A DNA stretch of 64,000 nucleotides from Burkholderiales bacterium. GTDB lineage: Bacteria > Pseudomonadota > Gammaproteobacteria > Burkholderiales > SG8-41. Below, in pieces: positions 9,348 to 18,480 of this stretch (position 1 is its first letter; every line of letters starts with the position of its first letter). Made by a program: the position numbers and the translations under genes. Under the pieces are notes generated by a model. That model was not told the origin of the DNA. It did no database searches and was given only the letters and a program-made list of their open reading frames with translations. Location of the stretch: the NCBI GenBank assembly GCA_019749945.1, contig JAIEPF010000007.1:124001-188000 (forward strand), read 5' to 3'.

Positions 9348-10151
9348 TTGAATTTTGCATTGATCATGCTGGTCCTGCTGCTGGTCACCGGCGCCGTATG
9401 GCTGGCCGAGTCGCTGTATTTCCGCAAACATCGCGCCGACGGTGAGCAGCAGCCGTGGTGGATCGAGTATCCGGCCAGTTTTTTTCCGGTGATCCTGGTG
9501 GTGTTCGTGCTGCGCTCCTTCCTGGTCGAGCCGTTCAAGATACCTTCGGGGTCCATGCTGCCGACGCTGCTGGTGGGTGATTTCATCCTGGTCAACAAAT
9601 TCACCTATGGCATCCGCCTGCCGGTCGTCAATACGCGGCTGATCGCAGTCAACGAGCCGCAGCGCGGCGAAGTCATGGTGTTCCGTTATCCGGAAAACCC
9701 GGCGCTGGATTACATCAAGCGCGTGGTCGGCTTGCCGGGTGACGAAATTGTTTACAGCAACAAGCGGCTGACCATCAACGGCAGGGAGGTGCCGCTGAAA
9801 GCGGATGGCGAGTTCAATTACCTCGAGGGCGGACTCAATTTTGTCGCCACCAGCCGTTTCCAGGAACAGCTGGGCGAACACACCCACTCGGTGCTGGTGC
9901 AGGCCGCCGTGCCGCCGGTGCAATTGAGCGGGGTGCAGCGCTTTCCCTTCCGAGAAAATTGTGCATACAATGAGTCGGGTTTCCGGTGCAAAGTACCCGC
10001 AGGGCATTACTTCCTGATGGGGGATAACAGGGACAGCAGCAGCGACAGCCGCTACTGGGGTTTTGTGCCGGAACAGAACATTGTCGGCAAGGCATTTCTG
10101 ATTTGGTGGAATTTCGACAACCTGAAGCGCATAGGAAACTCGATCAACTGA
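9348..10151 (+). CDS. lepB: Signal peptidase I
   Basis: Inner-membrane leader peptidase of 267 residues. Two membrane segments lie near residues 2-20 and 45-60. The catalytic Ser69 sits in PSGSMLPT and the general-base Lys124 in [12 protein letters not shown]; the C-terminal box [15 protein letters not shown] is intact. The start is set at the TTG at 9348, preceded by GGGGGTG and placing the first membrane segment at the N-terminus. The frame remains open into lepA (to 9288), where a start would add 20 polar residues. Confidence 0.93.
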   Translation: MNFALIMLVLLLVTGAVWLAESLYFRKHRADGEQQPWWIEYPASFFPVILVVFVLRSFLVEPFKIPSGSMLPTLLVGDFILVNKFTYGIRLPVVNTRLIAVNEPQRGEVMVFRYPENPALDYIKRVVGLPGDEIVYSNKRLTINGREVPLKADGEFNYLEGGLNFVATSRFQEQLGEHTHSVLVQAAVPPVQLSGVQRFPFRENCAYNESGFRCKVPAGHYFLMGDNRDSSSDSRYWGFVPEQNIVGKAFLIWWNFDNLKRIGNSIN

Positions 10152-10170
10152 CATGGACCTGGAGGTCAAG

Positions 10171-10527
10171 ATGCATAAGCAGCGCGGAATCACGCTCACT
10201 GGTTTTCTGGTATTTGCGGTACTGTTTATTGCAGCCATGCTGCTCGGTTTCAAGATCGGACCGGCTTACATGGAATATCTGACCATCCAGAAAACGCTTC
10301 GCACCCTGGCCGCTGAGCCGGCGATGAAAACGGCGACGCGCGGCGAATTCAACAGCGCCTGGAATGCGCGGGCCGGCATGGACAACATCAAGGCAATCGG
10401 CTACGACGACATCCAGATCGAAAAAGACGGTTCGGGGATCGTGCTGAGTGCGGAGTATTCGGTGCGTGTGCCGCTGTTCGGCAATCTCAGCGCGCTGATG
10501 GAGTTCAAGCCCCGTTCCGACCAGTAG
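10171..10527 (+). CDS. DUF4845 membrane protein
   Basis: A 118-residue protein with one N-terminal membrane helix (ITLTGFLVFAVLFIAAMLLGF, about residues 6-26) and a periplasmic domain beginning KIGPAYMEYLTIQKTL. This is the DUF4845 family, found between lepB and rnc in many beta- and gammaproteobacteria. The start at 10171 is chosen because GGAGG lies six bases upstream; an earlier in-frame ATG at 10153 lacks one. The N-terminus resembles a pilin-like QRGITL segment, but no prepilin cleavage role is known. Function unknown. Confidence 0.85.
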   Translation: MHKQRGITLTGFLVFAVLFIAAMLLGFKIGPAYMEYLTIQKTLRTLAAEPAMKTATRGEFNSAWNARAGMDNIKAIGYDDIQIEKDGSGIVLSAEYSVRVPLFGNLSALMEFKPRSDQ

Positions 10528-10535
10528 CCCGGCGG

Positions 10536-11225
10536 TTGAGCGCCCCGCCTGCCGTGGATCCTGATCTCGTCAGCGGGAGCATCGGGCATCATTTTCGTGA
10601 TCCCGGACTGCTGCGGCGCGCGCTGACCCATCGCTCCTGCGGCGCCGACCACAACGAACGCCTGGAATTTTTGGGCGACAGCGTCGTCAACTGCATCATC
10701 GCGCTGGAACTTTATGAGCGTTTTCCCGGTTTGAGTGAAGGCGAACTTTCCCGCCTGCGCGCCAACCTGGTGAACCAGCAATCGCTGCTCGGCATCGCGC
10801 AGCACCTGAATATAGGCAACCATCTGCTGCTCGGCGAGGGTGAACTCAAAAGCGGCGGCGCACAGCGCCCGTCGATACTGGCCGACAGCGTGGAAGCCAT
10901 CCTCGGCGCCGTCTTGCTCGATGGCGGATTCGCGGCGGCACAGGGTGTGGTGCGCCGGCTTTTTGCCGGCAGCCTCGCGGCGATCAATCCCAATGTCAGC
11001 GGCAAGGATGCCAAAACCATGTTGCAGGAATTCACCCAGGGGCAGGGCATTGCACTGCCGGTATACACACTGCTCGGCACCCAGGGGCACGCCCATGCCC
11101 AGACCTTTCGGGTGCAATGCACGATCGACGAACTGAAAATCCGCACCGAGGGCCAGGGCGCCAGCCGGCGCGCGGCGGAGCAGGATGCGGCGGGCAAGGC
11201 CTGCGCGCTGGTGGTCCGGGCATGA
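10536..11225 (+). CDS. rnc: Ribonuclease III
   Basis: Double-strand-specific RNase of 229 residues that processes rRNA and structured mRNAs. The catalytic signature NERLEFLGDSVV is at about residues 41-52 and the second acidic site in ILADSVEAILGAV at about 112-124. A double-stranded RNA-binding domain fills the C-terminus (KTMLQEFTQGQG, SRRAAEQDAAGKA). The start codon appears to be TTG at 10536, eight bases after the upstream stop. Its end overlaps era by four bases (ATGA). Confidence 0.95.
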   Translation: MSAPPAVDPDLVSGSIGHHFRDPGLLRRALTHRSCGADHNERLEFLGDSVVNCIIALELYERFPGLSEGELSRLRANLVNQQSLLGIAQHLNIGNHLLLGEGELKSGGAQRPSILADSVEAILGAVLLDGGFAAAQGVVRRLFAGSLAAINPNVSGKDAKTMLQEFTQGQGIALPVYTLLGTQGHAHAQTFRVQCTIDELKIRTEGQGASRRAAEQDAAGKACALVVRA

Positions 11226-12106
11226 CCGGCCACCGGTCCGGCTATGTGGCCATCATCGGCCGGCCCAACGTCGGCAAATCGACCCTGCTCAACCGCCTGG
11301 TCGGGCAGAAAATCAGCATCACGTCGCGCCGTCCGCAGACCACGCGCCAGCGCATCATCGGCATCGTGACCCGGGCCGATGCGCAGTACGTCTTTGTGGA
11401 TACGCCCGGTTTCCAGAACCGCCATGGCAATGTAATGAACCGTCTGATGAATCGCAGCGTGTCGCGCAGCATTGCCGACGTCAATGTCATCGTATGGGTG
11501 ATCGAGGCGCGGCATTTGACGGCAGAGGACAAGGCGGTGCTGGTTTTGCTGCAGGATTGCGCGCCGGTGGTGGTCGCCGTCAACAAGATTGACGAGCTGG
11601 CCAACAAGAACGAACTGCTGCCGTTCATGCAGGAACTTGAAGCGCTGGCGCATCCGGCAGCCATCGTCCCGGTGTCCGCCAAAAACGGCGTCGGTGCCGG
11701 CAACCTGCTGGATGCCATCGCCGGATTGCTGCCGGAGCAGGAACGGCTCTATGCGGAAGATGAAATCACCACGGCCAGCGAACGCACCCTGGCCGCGGAA
11801 CTGGTGCGGGAAAAGCTGTTCCGGCTGCTCGGCGAGGAATTGCCGTATTCGACGGCGGTGGAGATCGAGAAATTCGAGATTGTCGACGGCCTGCGCCGCA
11901 TCAATGCCGCCATCCTGGTCGACAAGCCGGGGCAGAAGGGCATCGTCATCGGCAAGGGCGGCGAAAAACTGAAACAGATTGGAACCCAGGCGCGGCTGGA
12001 CATGGAGCGCCTGTTCGGCGGCAAGGTATTCCTTGAAGTCTGGGTCAAGGTGAAATCGGGCTGGGCAGATGATGATGCCGTGCTGAAGCGCACGGGTATA
12101 GAATAA
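11222..12106 (+). CDS. era: GTPase Era
   Basis: Ribosome-assembly GTPase of 294 residues that binds the 3' end of 16S rRNA. G1 is GRPNVGKST, G3 is DTPGF, G4 is NKID, and the C-terminal KH domain contains GIVIGKGGEKLKQIG. The ATG at 11222 overlaps the rnc stop (ATGA); the longer open frame back to 11117 is only read-through of rnc. The rnc-era order is conserved. Confidence 0.97.
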   Translation: MTGHRSGYVAIIGRPNVGKSTLLNRLVGQKISITSRRPQTTRQRIIGIVTRADAQYVFVDTPGFQNRHGNVMNRLMNRSVSRSIADVNVIVWVIEARHLTAEDKAVLVLLQDCAPVVVAVNKIDELANKNELLPFMQELEALAHPAAIVPVSAKNGVGAGNLLDAIAGLLPEQERLYAEDEITTASERTLAAELVREKLFRLLGEELPYSTAVEIEKFEIVDGLRRINAAILVDKPGQKGIVIGKGGEKLKQIGTQARLDMERLFGGKVFLEVWVKVKSGWADDDAVLKRTGIE

Positions 12107-12108
12107 AA

Positions 12109-12141
12109 TAGTTAATAAAAACAATATGTTATTGACTTTTA
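12109..12141 (+). repeat. AT-rich repeat motif, copy 1, also a hairpin with T-tract after era
   Basis: TAGTTAATAAAAACAATATG (12109-12128) is one copy of the dispersed AT-rich motif. Here it also forms a 9-bp stem, AGTTAATAA (12110-12118) with TTATTGACT (12129-12137, one G-T wobble), followed by TTTT, so it may act as a weak terminator between era and recO. Confidence 0.5.
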
Positions 12142-12174
12142 TTAAAGTCATGCCGCGATTGATTGCGGCAGGCC

Positions 12175-12906
12175 ATGGCCATGGCTGAACGCGCCCGCCG
12201 CGACGGCCAGCCGGCCTACCTGCTGCATACCTATCCTTACCGGGAAACCAGCCTGGTCGCCGAAATCTATACCCGGGACAGCGGCCGGGTGGCGCTGATC
12301 GCGCGTGGGGCGCGGCGGCCGCGCTCGGCGCTGCGCGGGGTACTGATGGCCTTTCAGCCGCTGCTGCTCGCCTGGTCCGGCAAGTCCGAACTCAAAACCC
12401 TGCACAAGGCCGAATGGCAGGGCGGGTACGTACCTTTGCGTGGGCTGAGCCTGATCTGCGGGTTTTACCTCAATGAACTGCTGCTGAAACTGCTGCCGCG
12501 GGAGGACCCCCATGAGCAGCTGTTCGAGGCTTATGCGGCTGCTCTGGCGCAACTGCCGGCCGCTCGGGATCATGGCGCGGTGCTGCGCCGCTTCGAGCGC
12601 GTGTTGCTGCGCGAACTGGGCTATGGCCTGGTGCTCGACCGCGAAGTGACCGGCGGCCAGCCAATCGAGCCCGCGGCACGTTATCTGTATGTGCCCGAAC
12701 GCGGACCGCTGCCGGCGCGTGAAGGCGGTGAACAAAGCGGCGTAGAATTGACGGGGCAGACGCTGATCGACATGGCCGTCGATCACTACGCGGATCCCCG
12801 GACGGTGCAGCAGAGCAAGGCGCTGATGCGCGCCCTGATCAATCATTGCCTGGGCCGGCAGACACTGCATACGCGGCAATTGCTGCGCGACCTGCAGCAG
12901 TTGTAG
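12175..12906 (+). CDS. recO: DNA repair protein RecO
   Basis: Recombination mediator of about 243 residues that helps load RecA with RecF and RecR. The N-terminal OB-fold contains AYLLHTYPYRETSLVAEIYTR and GARRPRSALRG; the helical C-terminus ends with HTRQLLRDLQQL. Candidate starts are ATG 12175, ATG 12181 and TTG 12163; none has a strong Shine-Dalgarno sequence. Its stop opens a TTG/TAG-rich repeat with several extra in-frame stops. The position after era is standard. Confidence 0.93.
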   Translation: MAMAERARRDGQPAYLLHTYPYRETSLVAEIYTRDSGRVALIARGARRPRSALRGVLMAFQPLLLAWSGKSELKTLHKAEWQGGYVPLRGLSLICGFYLNELLLKLLPREDPHEQLFEAYAAALAQLPAARDHGAVLRRFERVLLRELGYGLVLDREVTGGQPIEPAARYLYVPERGPLPAREGGEQSGVELTGQTLIDMAVDHYADPRTVQQSKALMRALINHCLGRQTLHTRQLLRDLQQL

Positions 12907-12933
12907 CTGTTGTAGTTGTTGTAGTAATTGTGG
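12898..12933 (+). repeat. TTG/TAG triplet-rich simple repeat at the recO stop
   Basis: The stretch reads as (CAG)2 TTGTAG CTGTTGTAG TTGTTGTAG TAA in the recO frame, giving four stop codons within about 24 bases. It separates recO from pdxJ and looks like a slippage-prone trinucleotide tract. Confidence 0.7.
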
Positions 12934-12971
12934 CGACGATGTTGGCGATCAAATCAAGTGCAAGCGATGTC

Positions 12972-13724
12972 ATGACCAGGCTCAGCGTCAACCTCAACAA
13001 AGTGGCATTGCTGCGCAATTCGCGCAGCCTCGGCATTCCCGACGTCACCCGCGCGGCGCGCATCGTGCTGGAGGCGGGCGCCCACGGCATCACCGTGCAT
13101 CCGCGGCCGGATGCGCGGCACATTCGCGGCGCCGACGTGCACGATCTGGCGCAGTTGCTCAAATCCTCGCCGGCGGCTGAATTCAATATCGAAGGCAATC
13201 CCTTCGAGCCGCCGTTGCTCGAGCTGGCGCGTGCGGTCAGGCCGCAGCAATGCACGCTGGTGCCGGATGACCCCGGCGCATTTACATCGGATCACGGCTG
13301 GAATATTGAACGTGATGCGTCACGGCTGCGACCGGTGGTGGACGAATTGAAAAAGCTGGGCATCCGCGTCAGCCTGTTCATGGATCCGCTGCCGGAGATG
13401 ATGGCTGCAGCAGCGGCCACCGGCGCGCAGCGTGTCGAGCTGTATACCGAACCTTATGCCCGGACCTTTGGCACTGCCGGCGAATCTGCGAGCGTCGAGC
13501 GCTATGCGGCGGCTGCACGCAGCGCTCAGGCCGCAGGGCTGGCTGTCAACGCCGGTCACGATCTCAACCGCGACAACCTGCCGCGGTTTCTGGCGGCAGT
13601 ACCCGCTGTCGCCGAGGTGTCGATTGGCCACGCACTGATTGCTGATGCCCTGGAACTGGGGTTGGCGGCGACGGTCAGGGATTATCTGCGGGTCATGGCT
13701 GCGGCCGGCGGGGCTGCAAAATGA
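12972..13724 (+). CDS. pdxJ: Pyridoxine 5'-phosphate synthase
   Basis: TIM-barrel enzyme of 250 residues. It condenses 1-deoxyxylulose 5-phosphate with 3-amino-2-oxopropyl phosphate in vitamin B6 synthesis. Family blocks seen are LSVNLNKVALLRNSR near the start, GITVHPRPDARHI, FNIEGNP, CTLVPDDP, VSLFMDP, ELYTEPYA and VNAGHDLN. The start at 12972 (MTRLSVNLNK) matches the family N-terminus; the open frame extends back to 12846 through the simple repeat, with an alternative ATG at 12939. It overlaps acpS by four bases. Confidence 0.95.
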   Translation: MTRLSVNLNKVALLRNSRSLGIPDVTRAARIVLEAGAHGITVHPRPDARHIRGADVHDLAQLLKSSPAAEFNIEGNPFEPPLLELARAVRPQQCTLVPDDPGAFTSDHGWNIERDASRLRPVVDELKKLGIRVSLFMDPLPEMMAAAAATGAQRVELYTEPYARTFGTAGESASVERYAAAARSAQAAGLAVNAGHDLNRDNLPRFLAAVPAVAEVSIGHALIADALELGLAATVRDYLRVMAAAGGAAK

Positions 13725-14098
13725 TCTACGGCATCGGCATCGACGTCATCCAGCCGCATCGCGTGTCGCGGCTGCTGGAAAAATACGGCGAGCGTTTTGT
13801 GCGGCGGGTGCTGACGCCGCTGGAGCGTTCCCGTTATGAACGGACCAGGCAGCCCGTGCTGTTTCTTGCCAACCGCTTTGCCGCCAAGGAGGCGTTTTCC
13901 AAGGCCATGGGCACCGGTTTCCGTTATCCGGTAACCCTGCAATGCATCAGCGTGGTGCAGAACAGCGCCGGCAAGCCGAGCCTGGCCTTCAATGAACCGC
14001 TGGCAGCGCTGGTGAAAAGCCGCGGCATCAACGGGCATCATCTGACCATCAGTGACGAATCAAACCTGGCCTGCGCCTGCGTGGTGCTTGAAACATGA
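13721..14098 (+). CDS. acpS: Holo-[acyl-carrier-protein] synthase
   Basis: A 125-residue phosphopantetheinyl transferase that activates acyl carrier protein with coenzyme A. It has [12 protein letters not shown] (residues 4-15) and the [14 protein letters not shown] motif (about 52-65) with the metal-binding Glu. It overlaps both neighbours by ATGA, so pdxJ-acpS-nagZ is translationally coupled. Confidence 0.96.
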   Translation: MIYGIGIDVIQPHRVSRLLEKYGERFVRRVLTPLERSRYERTRQPVLFLANRFAAKEAFSKAMGTGFRYPVTLQCISVVQNSAGKPSLAFNEPLAALVKSRGINGHHLTISDESNLACACVVLET

Positions 14099-15156
14099 AC
14101 AAATCGATACCCCTGGGACCGGTAATGCTCGATGTGGCGGGAACGGCATTGACCGGCGAAGACCGGCAGCGGCTGCAGCACCCGCTGGTCGGCGGCGTGA
14201 TCCTGTTTGCGCGCAATTTCGAATCCTGCGCGCAGCTTGCCCGATTGACCGCCGAAATCCATGCCTTGCGCAGCCCGCCGCTGATCATTGCCGTCGATCA
14301 TGAAGGCGGGCGGGTGCAGCGCTTCCGCGAGGGATTCACAAAGCTGCCGCCGATGCGCGAGCTGGGTCTGGTTTGGGATCGTGATCGCCGCAAGGGGGTG
14401 GAACTGGCCCGGTCACTGGGGTTTGTGCTGGCGGCGGAGCTGCGGGTGTACGGCGTCGACCTGTCGTTCACGCCCGTGCTGGATGTCGATTACGGCAACA
14501 GCAGTGTCATCGGCGACCGTGCATTTCATGCCAGACCGGAGGCCATCGCCGAACTCGCCATCGGCCTGATGCACGGCCTGCGCGACGGCGGCATGGCCGC
14601 GGTGGGCAAACATTTCCCCGGCCATGGCCATGTGCGCGCCGATTCCCACCATGAGGTGCCGGTGGACGAGCGACCGCTGGCCGATATCCAGGGCGAGGAT
14701 CTGATTCCGTTTCGCCGCATGGTCGAGGCCGGCATGGGCGGGGTGATGCCGGCGCATGTGATTTATCCGCAAGTGGATGCCGCGCCCGCGGGTTTTTCCG
14801 AAATCTGGATCAAACGCATCCTGCGCGGCGAACTCGGCTTCGACGGCGTGATTTTCAGCGATGACCTGAGCATGGAAGGCGCCAGTGTTGCCGGCGGCGT
14901 GGTCGATCGCGCCATGGCGGCGCTGCAGGCCGGGTGCGACATGGTGCTGGTCTGCAACAATCCGCAATCGGCCGATGAATTGCTGGGCGGCCTGCACTAC
15001 ACCATGCCGGCAGTCGCGCTGGCGCGCATGGCGCGCATCCACGGCCGCGCGCATGCGGCGGATGCCGTCAAGCTGCGCGAAGATGCGAATTATGTCGCCG
15101 CACTGCATGCGATCAGCGGACTCGGTGCGCACAATCGTGAATTGCCGCTGGCCTGA
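14095..15156 (+). CDS. nagZ: Beta-N-acetylhexosaminidase NagZ (GH3)
   Basis: Cytosolic glycosidase of 353 residues that removes GlcNAc from anhydromuropeptides during peptidoglycan recycling. It has [12 protein letters not shown], the signature KHFPGHG followed by ADSHHEVP with the catalytic Asp-His dyad, and [11 protein letters not shown] with the nucleophile Asp. Length and motifs are those of single-domain proteobacterial NagZ. Confidence 0.95.
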   Translation: MNKSIPLGPVMLDVAGTALTGEDRQRLQHPLVGGVILFARNFESCAQLARLTAEIHALRSPPLIIAVDHEGGRVQRFREGFTKLPPMRELGLVWDRDRRKGVELARSLGFVLAAELRVYGVDLSFTPVLDVDYGNSSVIGDRAFHARPEAIAELAIGLMHGLRDGGMAAVGKHFPGHGHVRADSHHEVPVDERPLADIQGEDLIPFRRMVEAGMGGVMPAHVIYPQVDAAPAGFSEIWIKRILRGELGFDGVIFSDDLSMEGASVAGGVVDRAMAALQAGCDMVLVCNNPQSADELLGGLHYTMPAVALARMARIHGRAHAADAVKLREDANYVAALHAISGLGAHNRELPLA

Positions 15157-15179
15157 ACGGGCGGCGCCGCGGTGACAGC

Positions 15180-15863
15180 ATGAGCCGGTCAGGTGTTTCG
15201 GGTGCAACCGTTGCGGCAACAACATCCCCGCAGCGGTTTTCACTGGATTGCACGCGCTGCCCGCGCCTGGCCACGCATCTGGCCGGCGTGCGCGCCGAAC
15301 ATCCGGACTATCATGCACGTCCGGTGGCGCCGTTCGGAGACCTCAAGCCCGGCCTGCTGATCGTCGGCCTGGCACCCGGCATGCACGGCGCCAACCGTAC
15401 CGGGCGGCCGTTCACCGGCGACCATGCCGGCATCCTGCTCTACGAGACCCTGCACCGTTACGGTTTCGGCAGCCGGGCGATCGCGGTCGACCCCGATGAC
15501 GGGCTGGTGCTGCACGGTTGCCGCATCACCAATGCCGTCAAATGCCTGCCGCCGGAGAACAAGCCCCTGCCTGCGGAGATCCGCGAATGCAACGCTTATC
15601 TGCGTGCCGAACTGCAGACGCTGGCGCCGCCTGCGATACTGGCGCTGGGCACGGTGGCGCATCAGGCGGTGCTGCAGGCGCTGGGCCATCGCATTGCCGA
15701 TTATCCGTTTGCACATGGCGCCTGGCATGCGCTCGGCGGCCGTACCCGGTTGTTCGACAGCTACCACTGCAGCCGTTACAACACCAACACGCGACGGTTG
15801 ACCCCGGAAATGTTCCGCGGGGTTTTTGCGGATATCAGAAAATTTCTGGATCAGCGGACATGA
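15180..15863 (+). CDS. Family 5 uracil-DNA glycosylase (UDGb type)
   Basis: A 227-residue base-excision repair enzyme. The active-site block GLAPGMHGANRTGRPFTGD (from about residue 62) has Ala where family-1 and family-4 enzymes use an acidic residue; this defines the UDGb family. Four cysteines (CTRC near residues 23-26, VKCLPPENKP and YHCSRYNT further on) are placed to bind a 4Fe-4S cluster. UDGb removes uracil, and in some members hypoxanthine, from DNA. It overlaps uvrC by four bases, so a glycosylase and an excision nuclease are made from coupled genes. Confidence 0.87.
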   Translation: MSRSGVSGATVAATTSPQRFSLDCTRCPRLATHLAGVRAEHPDYHARPVAPFGDLKPGLLIVGLAPGMHGANRTGRPFTGDHAGILLYETLHRYGFGSRAIAVDPDDGLVLHGCRITNAVKCLPPENKPLPAEIRECNAYLRAELQTLAPPAILALGTVAHQAVLQALGHRIADYPFAHGAWHALGGRTRLFDSYHCSRYNTNTRRLTPEMFRGVFADIRKFLDQRT

Positions 15864-17686
15864 ACGAACCCGCCGAGGTCGCAGCCGGATTGCCCCATCT
15901 GCCGGGCGTGTACCGGATGCTCGGCAAGGACGGCGAGGTGTTGTACGTCGGCAAGGCGCTGGACCTGCGGAAACGCGTCAGTTCCTATTTTCAGCGCGCC
16001 GAAACGCTGTCGCCGCGGATCCGCCTGATGGTGGCGCAGATCGTGAACATTGAAACCACGGTCACCAGCTCGGAGGCGGAAGCGCTGCTGCTGGAAAACA
16101 ACCTGATCAAGTCGCTGGCGCCGCGCTACAACATCCTGTTCCGCGACGACAAGTCCTATCCTTACCTGATGCTGACCGGACACCGTTATCCGCGGCTGGG
16201 TTTTTTTCGCGGCAATCCCGACAAGCGCCACCGCTATTTCGGGCCGTTTCCCGATTCCGGCGCGGTGCGCGAAAGCATACAGTTGCTGCAGAAGGTGTTT
16301 CGCCTGCGCACCTGCGAGGACAGCGTATTCGCACATCGCTCGCGCCCCTGTCTGCTGCACCAGATCCACCGCTGCACGGCGCCCTGCGTCGGGCTGATCA
16401 GCGATGCGGACTATGCGGAAGATGCGCGCAGCGCCGAGATGTTTCTCAACGGCCAGGAGGATGCGGTGTCGGCGCGTCTGGATGCACGCATGAATGCGGC
16501 GGCGGAAGCGCTGCGTTTTGAAGAGGCGGCGGTATACCGCGACCAGATCGGGGCGCTGCGCAAGGTGCGTGAGCGGCAGTATGTCAGCGATGAATCCGGC
16601 CGCGACGCCGATGTCATCGCCTGCGGCATTGCCGCCGGTGTCTGTTGCGTCAATCTGGTGATGATTCGTGGCGGCCGCCATCTCGGTGACAAGAATTTTT
16701 TCCCGCAGAACGCCGATGAAGTGGAGCCCGCGCAGATCATCGAGGCCTTCATTGCCCAGCATTACCTCGCGCATCCGGTGCCGCCGCAGCTGGTGGTCGG
16801 GGAGGCGATCGCGGTGGAACTGCTGCAGGATACGCTGTCGGAGCGTGCCGGACGGCGCATCCAGATCAGCGCCAATCCGATCGGCAGCCGCCGCGCCTGG
16901 CTGCAGATGGCGGCCAAAAACGCCGAACTTGGCGCAGCACAACGCAAAGTGCAGCACATGGGTGATGCGGCGAAGCTGATCGCCCTGCAGCAGGGACTGG
17001 GGTTGTCGGAGACCGTGCAGCGCATCGAATGTTTCGACATCAGCCATACCCAGGGCGAGGCCACGGTGGCGTCCTGCGTGGTCTACGACCGCGGCGCGAT
17101 GCAGAAAGGCGAATACCGCCACTTCAACATGCAGCAGGTGGCGCCGGGTGACGATTACGGTGCGATGCGCGAGGTACTGACACGGCGATATCGCAGGGTG
17201 GTTGCCGGACTAGGGAACACTGGAAGCGGAGCAGAGGGTAAGATGCCCGATCTGGTGATGATCGACGGCGGACAGGGGCAACTGGGCGTGGCAATTGAGG
17301 TGCTGACGGAACTCGGGCTGAGTAACGTGCCGCTGCTCGGCGTGGCCAAGGGCGAGTCCCGCAAACCGGGCATGGAGCAGTTGCTGATGCCCGGACGTGA
17401 GGCCGCATTCCGCTTGAATGCCGATGATCCGGGCCTGCACCTGATCCAGCAGATCCGCGACGAAGCCCACCGTTTTGCAATTGAAGGGCACCGCGCCCGG
17501 CGCGCGCGCGCCCGCAATACCTCACCGCTGGAAGGCATCCCCGGCGTGGGCGCCAAGCGCCGCCAGCGCCTGCTGACCCGCTTCGGCGGCCTGCGTGGGC
17601 TGGTGGCAGCCAGCGTCGAGGAACTGGCGCAGGTCGACGGCATCAGCCCGGCCCTGGCCGAACGTATATATGATGAACTGCATTAA
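15860..17686 (+). CDS. uvrC: UvrABC nuclease subunit C
   Basis: Excision nuclease subunit of 608 residues that makes both cuts in nucleotide excision repair. The N-terminal GIY-YIG domain begins GVYRMLGKDGEVLYVGKALD. A UvrB-binding coiled region follows near 200-235, then an RNase H-like endonuclease domain (RIECFDISHTQGEATVASCV, MIDGGQGQL). Two helix-hairpin-helix motifs end the protein (LEGIPGVGAKRRQRLL, VDGISPALAERIY). The true start is the ATG at 15860, overlapping the UDGb stop; the frame upstream to 15518 is read-through. Confidence 0.96.
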   Translation: MNEPAEVAAGLPHLPGVYRMLGKDGEVLYVGKALDLRKRVSSYFQRAETLSPRIRLMVAQIVNIETTVTSSEAEALLLENNLIKSLAPRYNILFRDDKSYPYLMLTGHRYPRLGFFRGNPDKRHRYFGPFPDSGAVRESIQLLQKVFRLRTCEDSVFAHRSRPCLLHQIHRCTAPCVGLISDADYAEDARSAEMFLNGQEDAVSARLDARMNAAAEALRFEEAAVYRDQIGALRKVRERQYVSDESGRDADVIACGIAAGVCCVNLVMIRGGRHLGDKNFFPQNADEVEPAQIIEAFIAQHYLAHPVPPQLVVGEAIAVELLQDTLSERAGRRIQISANPIGSRRAWLQMAAKNAELGAAQRKVQHMGDAAKLIALQQGLGLSETVQRIECFDISHTQGEATVASCVVYDRGAMQKGEYRHFNMQQVAPGDDYGAMREVLTRRYRRVVAGLGNTGSGAEGKMPDLVMIDGGQGQLGVAIEVLTELGLSNVPLLGVAKGESRKPGMEQLLMPGREAAFRLNADDPGLHLIQQIRDEAHRFAIEGHRARRARARNTSPLEGIPGVGAKRRQRLLTRFGGLRGLVAASVEELAQVDGISPALAERIYDELH

Positions 17687-17713
17687 AACACCGGGCTGCC
17701 GCAACGAACGGAC

Positions 17714-18283
17714 ATGACATTCAACTGGCCCAACCTGCTGACCTGGCTGCGGATCGTGATGATCCCGCTGTTTGTAGGTGTGTTCTATTTTGAGCAGCAC
17801 TGGATTTCGCACTCCACCCAGAATCTGGTTGCGATGGCCATTTTTACCGCTGCGGCGATCACCGACTGGCTGGATGGCTGGCTGGCGCGCAGGCTGAACC
17901 AGACTTCCGCGTTCGGCGCTTTCCTTGATCCGGTGGCGGACAAGCTGATGGTCGCGGCGGCGCTGATCATCCTGGTTCAGCTGGGGCGGATCGACGCGGT
18001 GGTTGCGCTGGTCATCATCGGTCGCGAGATTGCCATTTCGGCCTTGCGGGAATGGATGGCTTCCATCGGGCAGGGCAAAAGCGTCGCGGTGTCGATGGTC
18101 GGCAAGATCAAGACGGTCGCGCAGATGATCGCCATCCCGATGCTGCTCTATCACGACAGGATCGGCGCTTTTGACCCCCAGTACTGGGGCACCTGGCTGA
18201 TCTGGGGGGCGGCGGTGCTGACCCTGGTTTCGATGGGGTATTACCTGAAAATGGCCTGGGGCGCGGCCAAAGCAGGCGCTTAG
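17714..18283 (+). CDS. pgsA: CDP-diacylglycerol-glycerol-3-phosphate 3-phosphatidyltransferase
   Basis: Inner-membrane enzyme of 189 residues that makes phosphatidylglycerol phosphate, the first committed step to phosphatidylglycerol. It has the CDP-alcohol phosphotransferase motif DWLDGWLARRLNQTSAFGAF followed by LDPVADK (DGxxAR...G...D...D), with several membrane helices. It lies just before a tRNA cluster, the usual uvrC-pgsA-tRNA order. Confidence 0.95.
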   Translation: MTFNWPNLLTWLRIVMIPLFVGVFYFEQHWISHSTQNLVAMAIFTAAAITDWLDGWLARRLNQTSAFGAFLDPVADKLMVAAALIILVQLGRIDAVVALVIIGREIAISALREWMASIGQGKSVAVSMVGKIKTVAQMIAIPMLLYHDRIGAFDPQYWGTWLIWGAAVLTLVSMGYYLKMAWGAAKAGA

Positions 18284-18300
18284 TGCAGGGCGGCGACGGG

Positions 18301-18330
18301 TTGCGGGGCGCGGAGGGCTTGAATTATAAT
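18301..18330 (+). promoter_or_regulatory. Probable promoter of tRNA-Gly
   Basis: A perfect TATAAT lies at 18325-18330, 18 bases before the tRNA-Gly gene. A weak -35 (TTGCGG, 18301-18306) is 18 bases upstream, and the bases after the -10 are GC-rich, as in stringently controlled stable-RNA promoters. Confidence 0.6.
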
Positions 18331-18348
18331 GCGCGGCTGTTAAGTAAC

Positions 18349-18424
18349 GCGGGAATAGCTCAGCTGGTAGAGCGCAACCTTGCCAAGGTTGAGGTCGGGA
18401 GTTCGAACCTCCTTTCCCGCTCCA
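18349..18424 (+). tRNA. glyT: tRNA-Gly(GCC)
   Basis: A 76-base cloverleaf with encoded CCA. The acceptor GCGGGAA pairs with TTCCCGC, the anticodon stem CAACC/GGTTG encloses TTGCCAA (GCC), and the T-arm is GGGAGTTCGAACCTCC. Gene symbol is conventional and uncertain. Confidence 0.95.
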
Positions 18425-18431
18425 GATCTCC

Positions 18432-18470
18432 GGGGAAAACGGTTGAAGGAAACCAGCCGTTTTCCCCTTT
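18432..18470 (+). terminator. Strong hairpin with T-tract between tRNA-Gly and tRNA-Cys
   Basis: A perfect 11-bp stem, GGGGAAAACGG (18432-18442) with CCGTTTTCCCC (18457-18467), is followed by TTTT. It would end most tRNA-Gly transcripts, although tRNA-Cys starts only 10 bases downstream and has no promoter of its own visible after the T-tract. Confidence 0.7.
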
Positions 18471-18480
18471 TAGTTACAGC

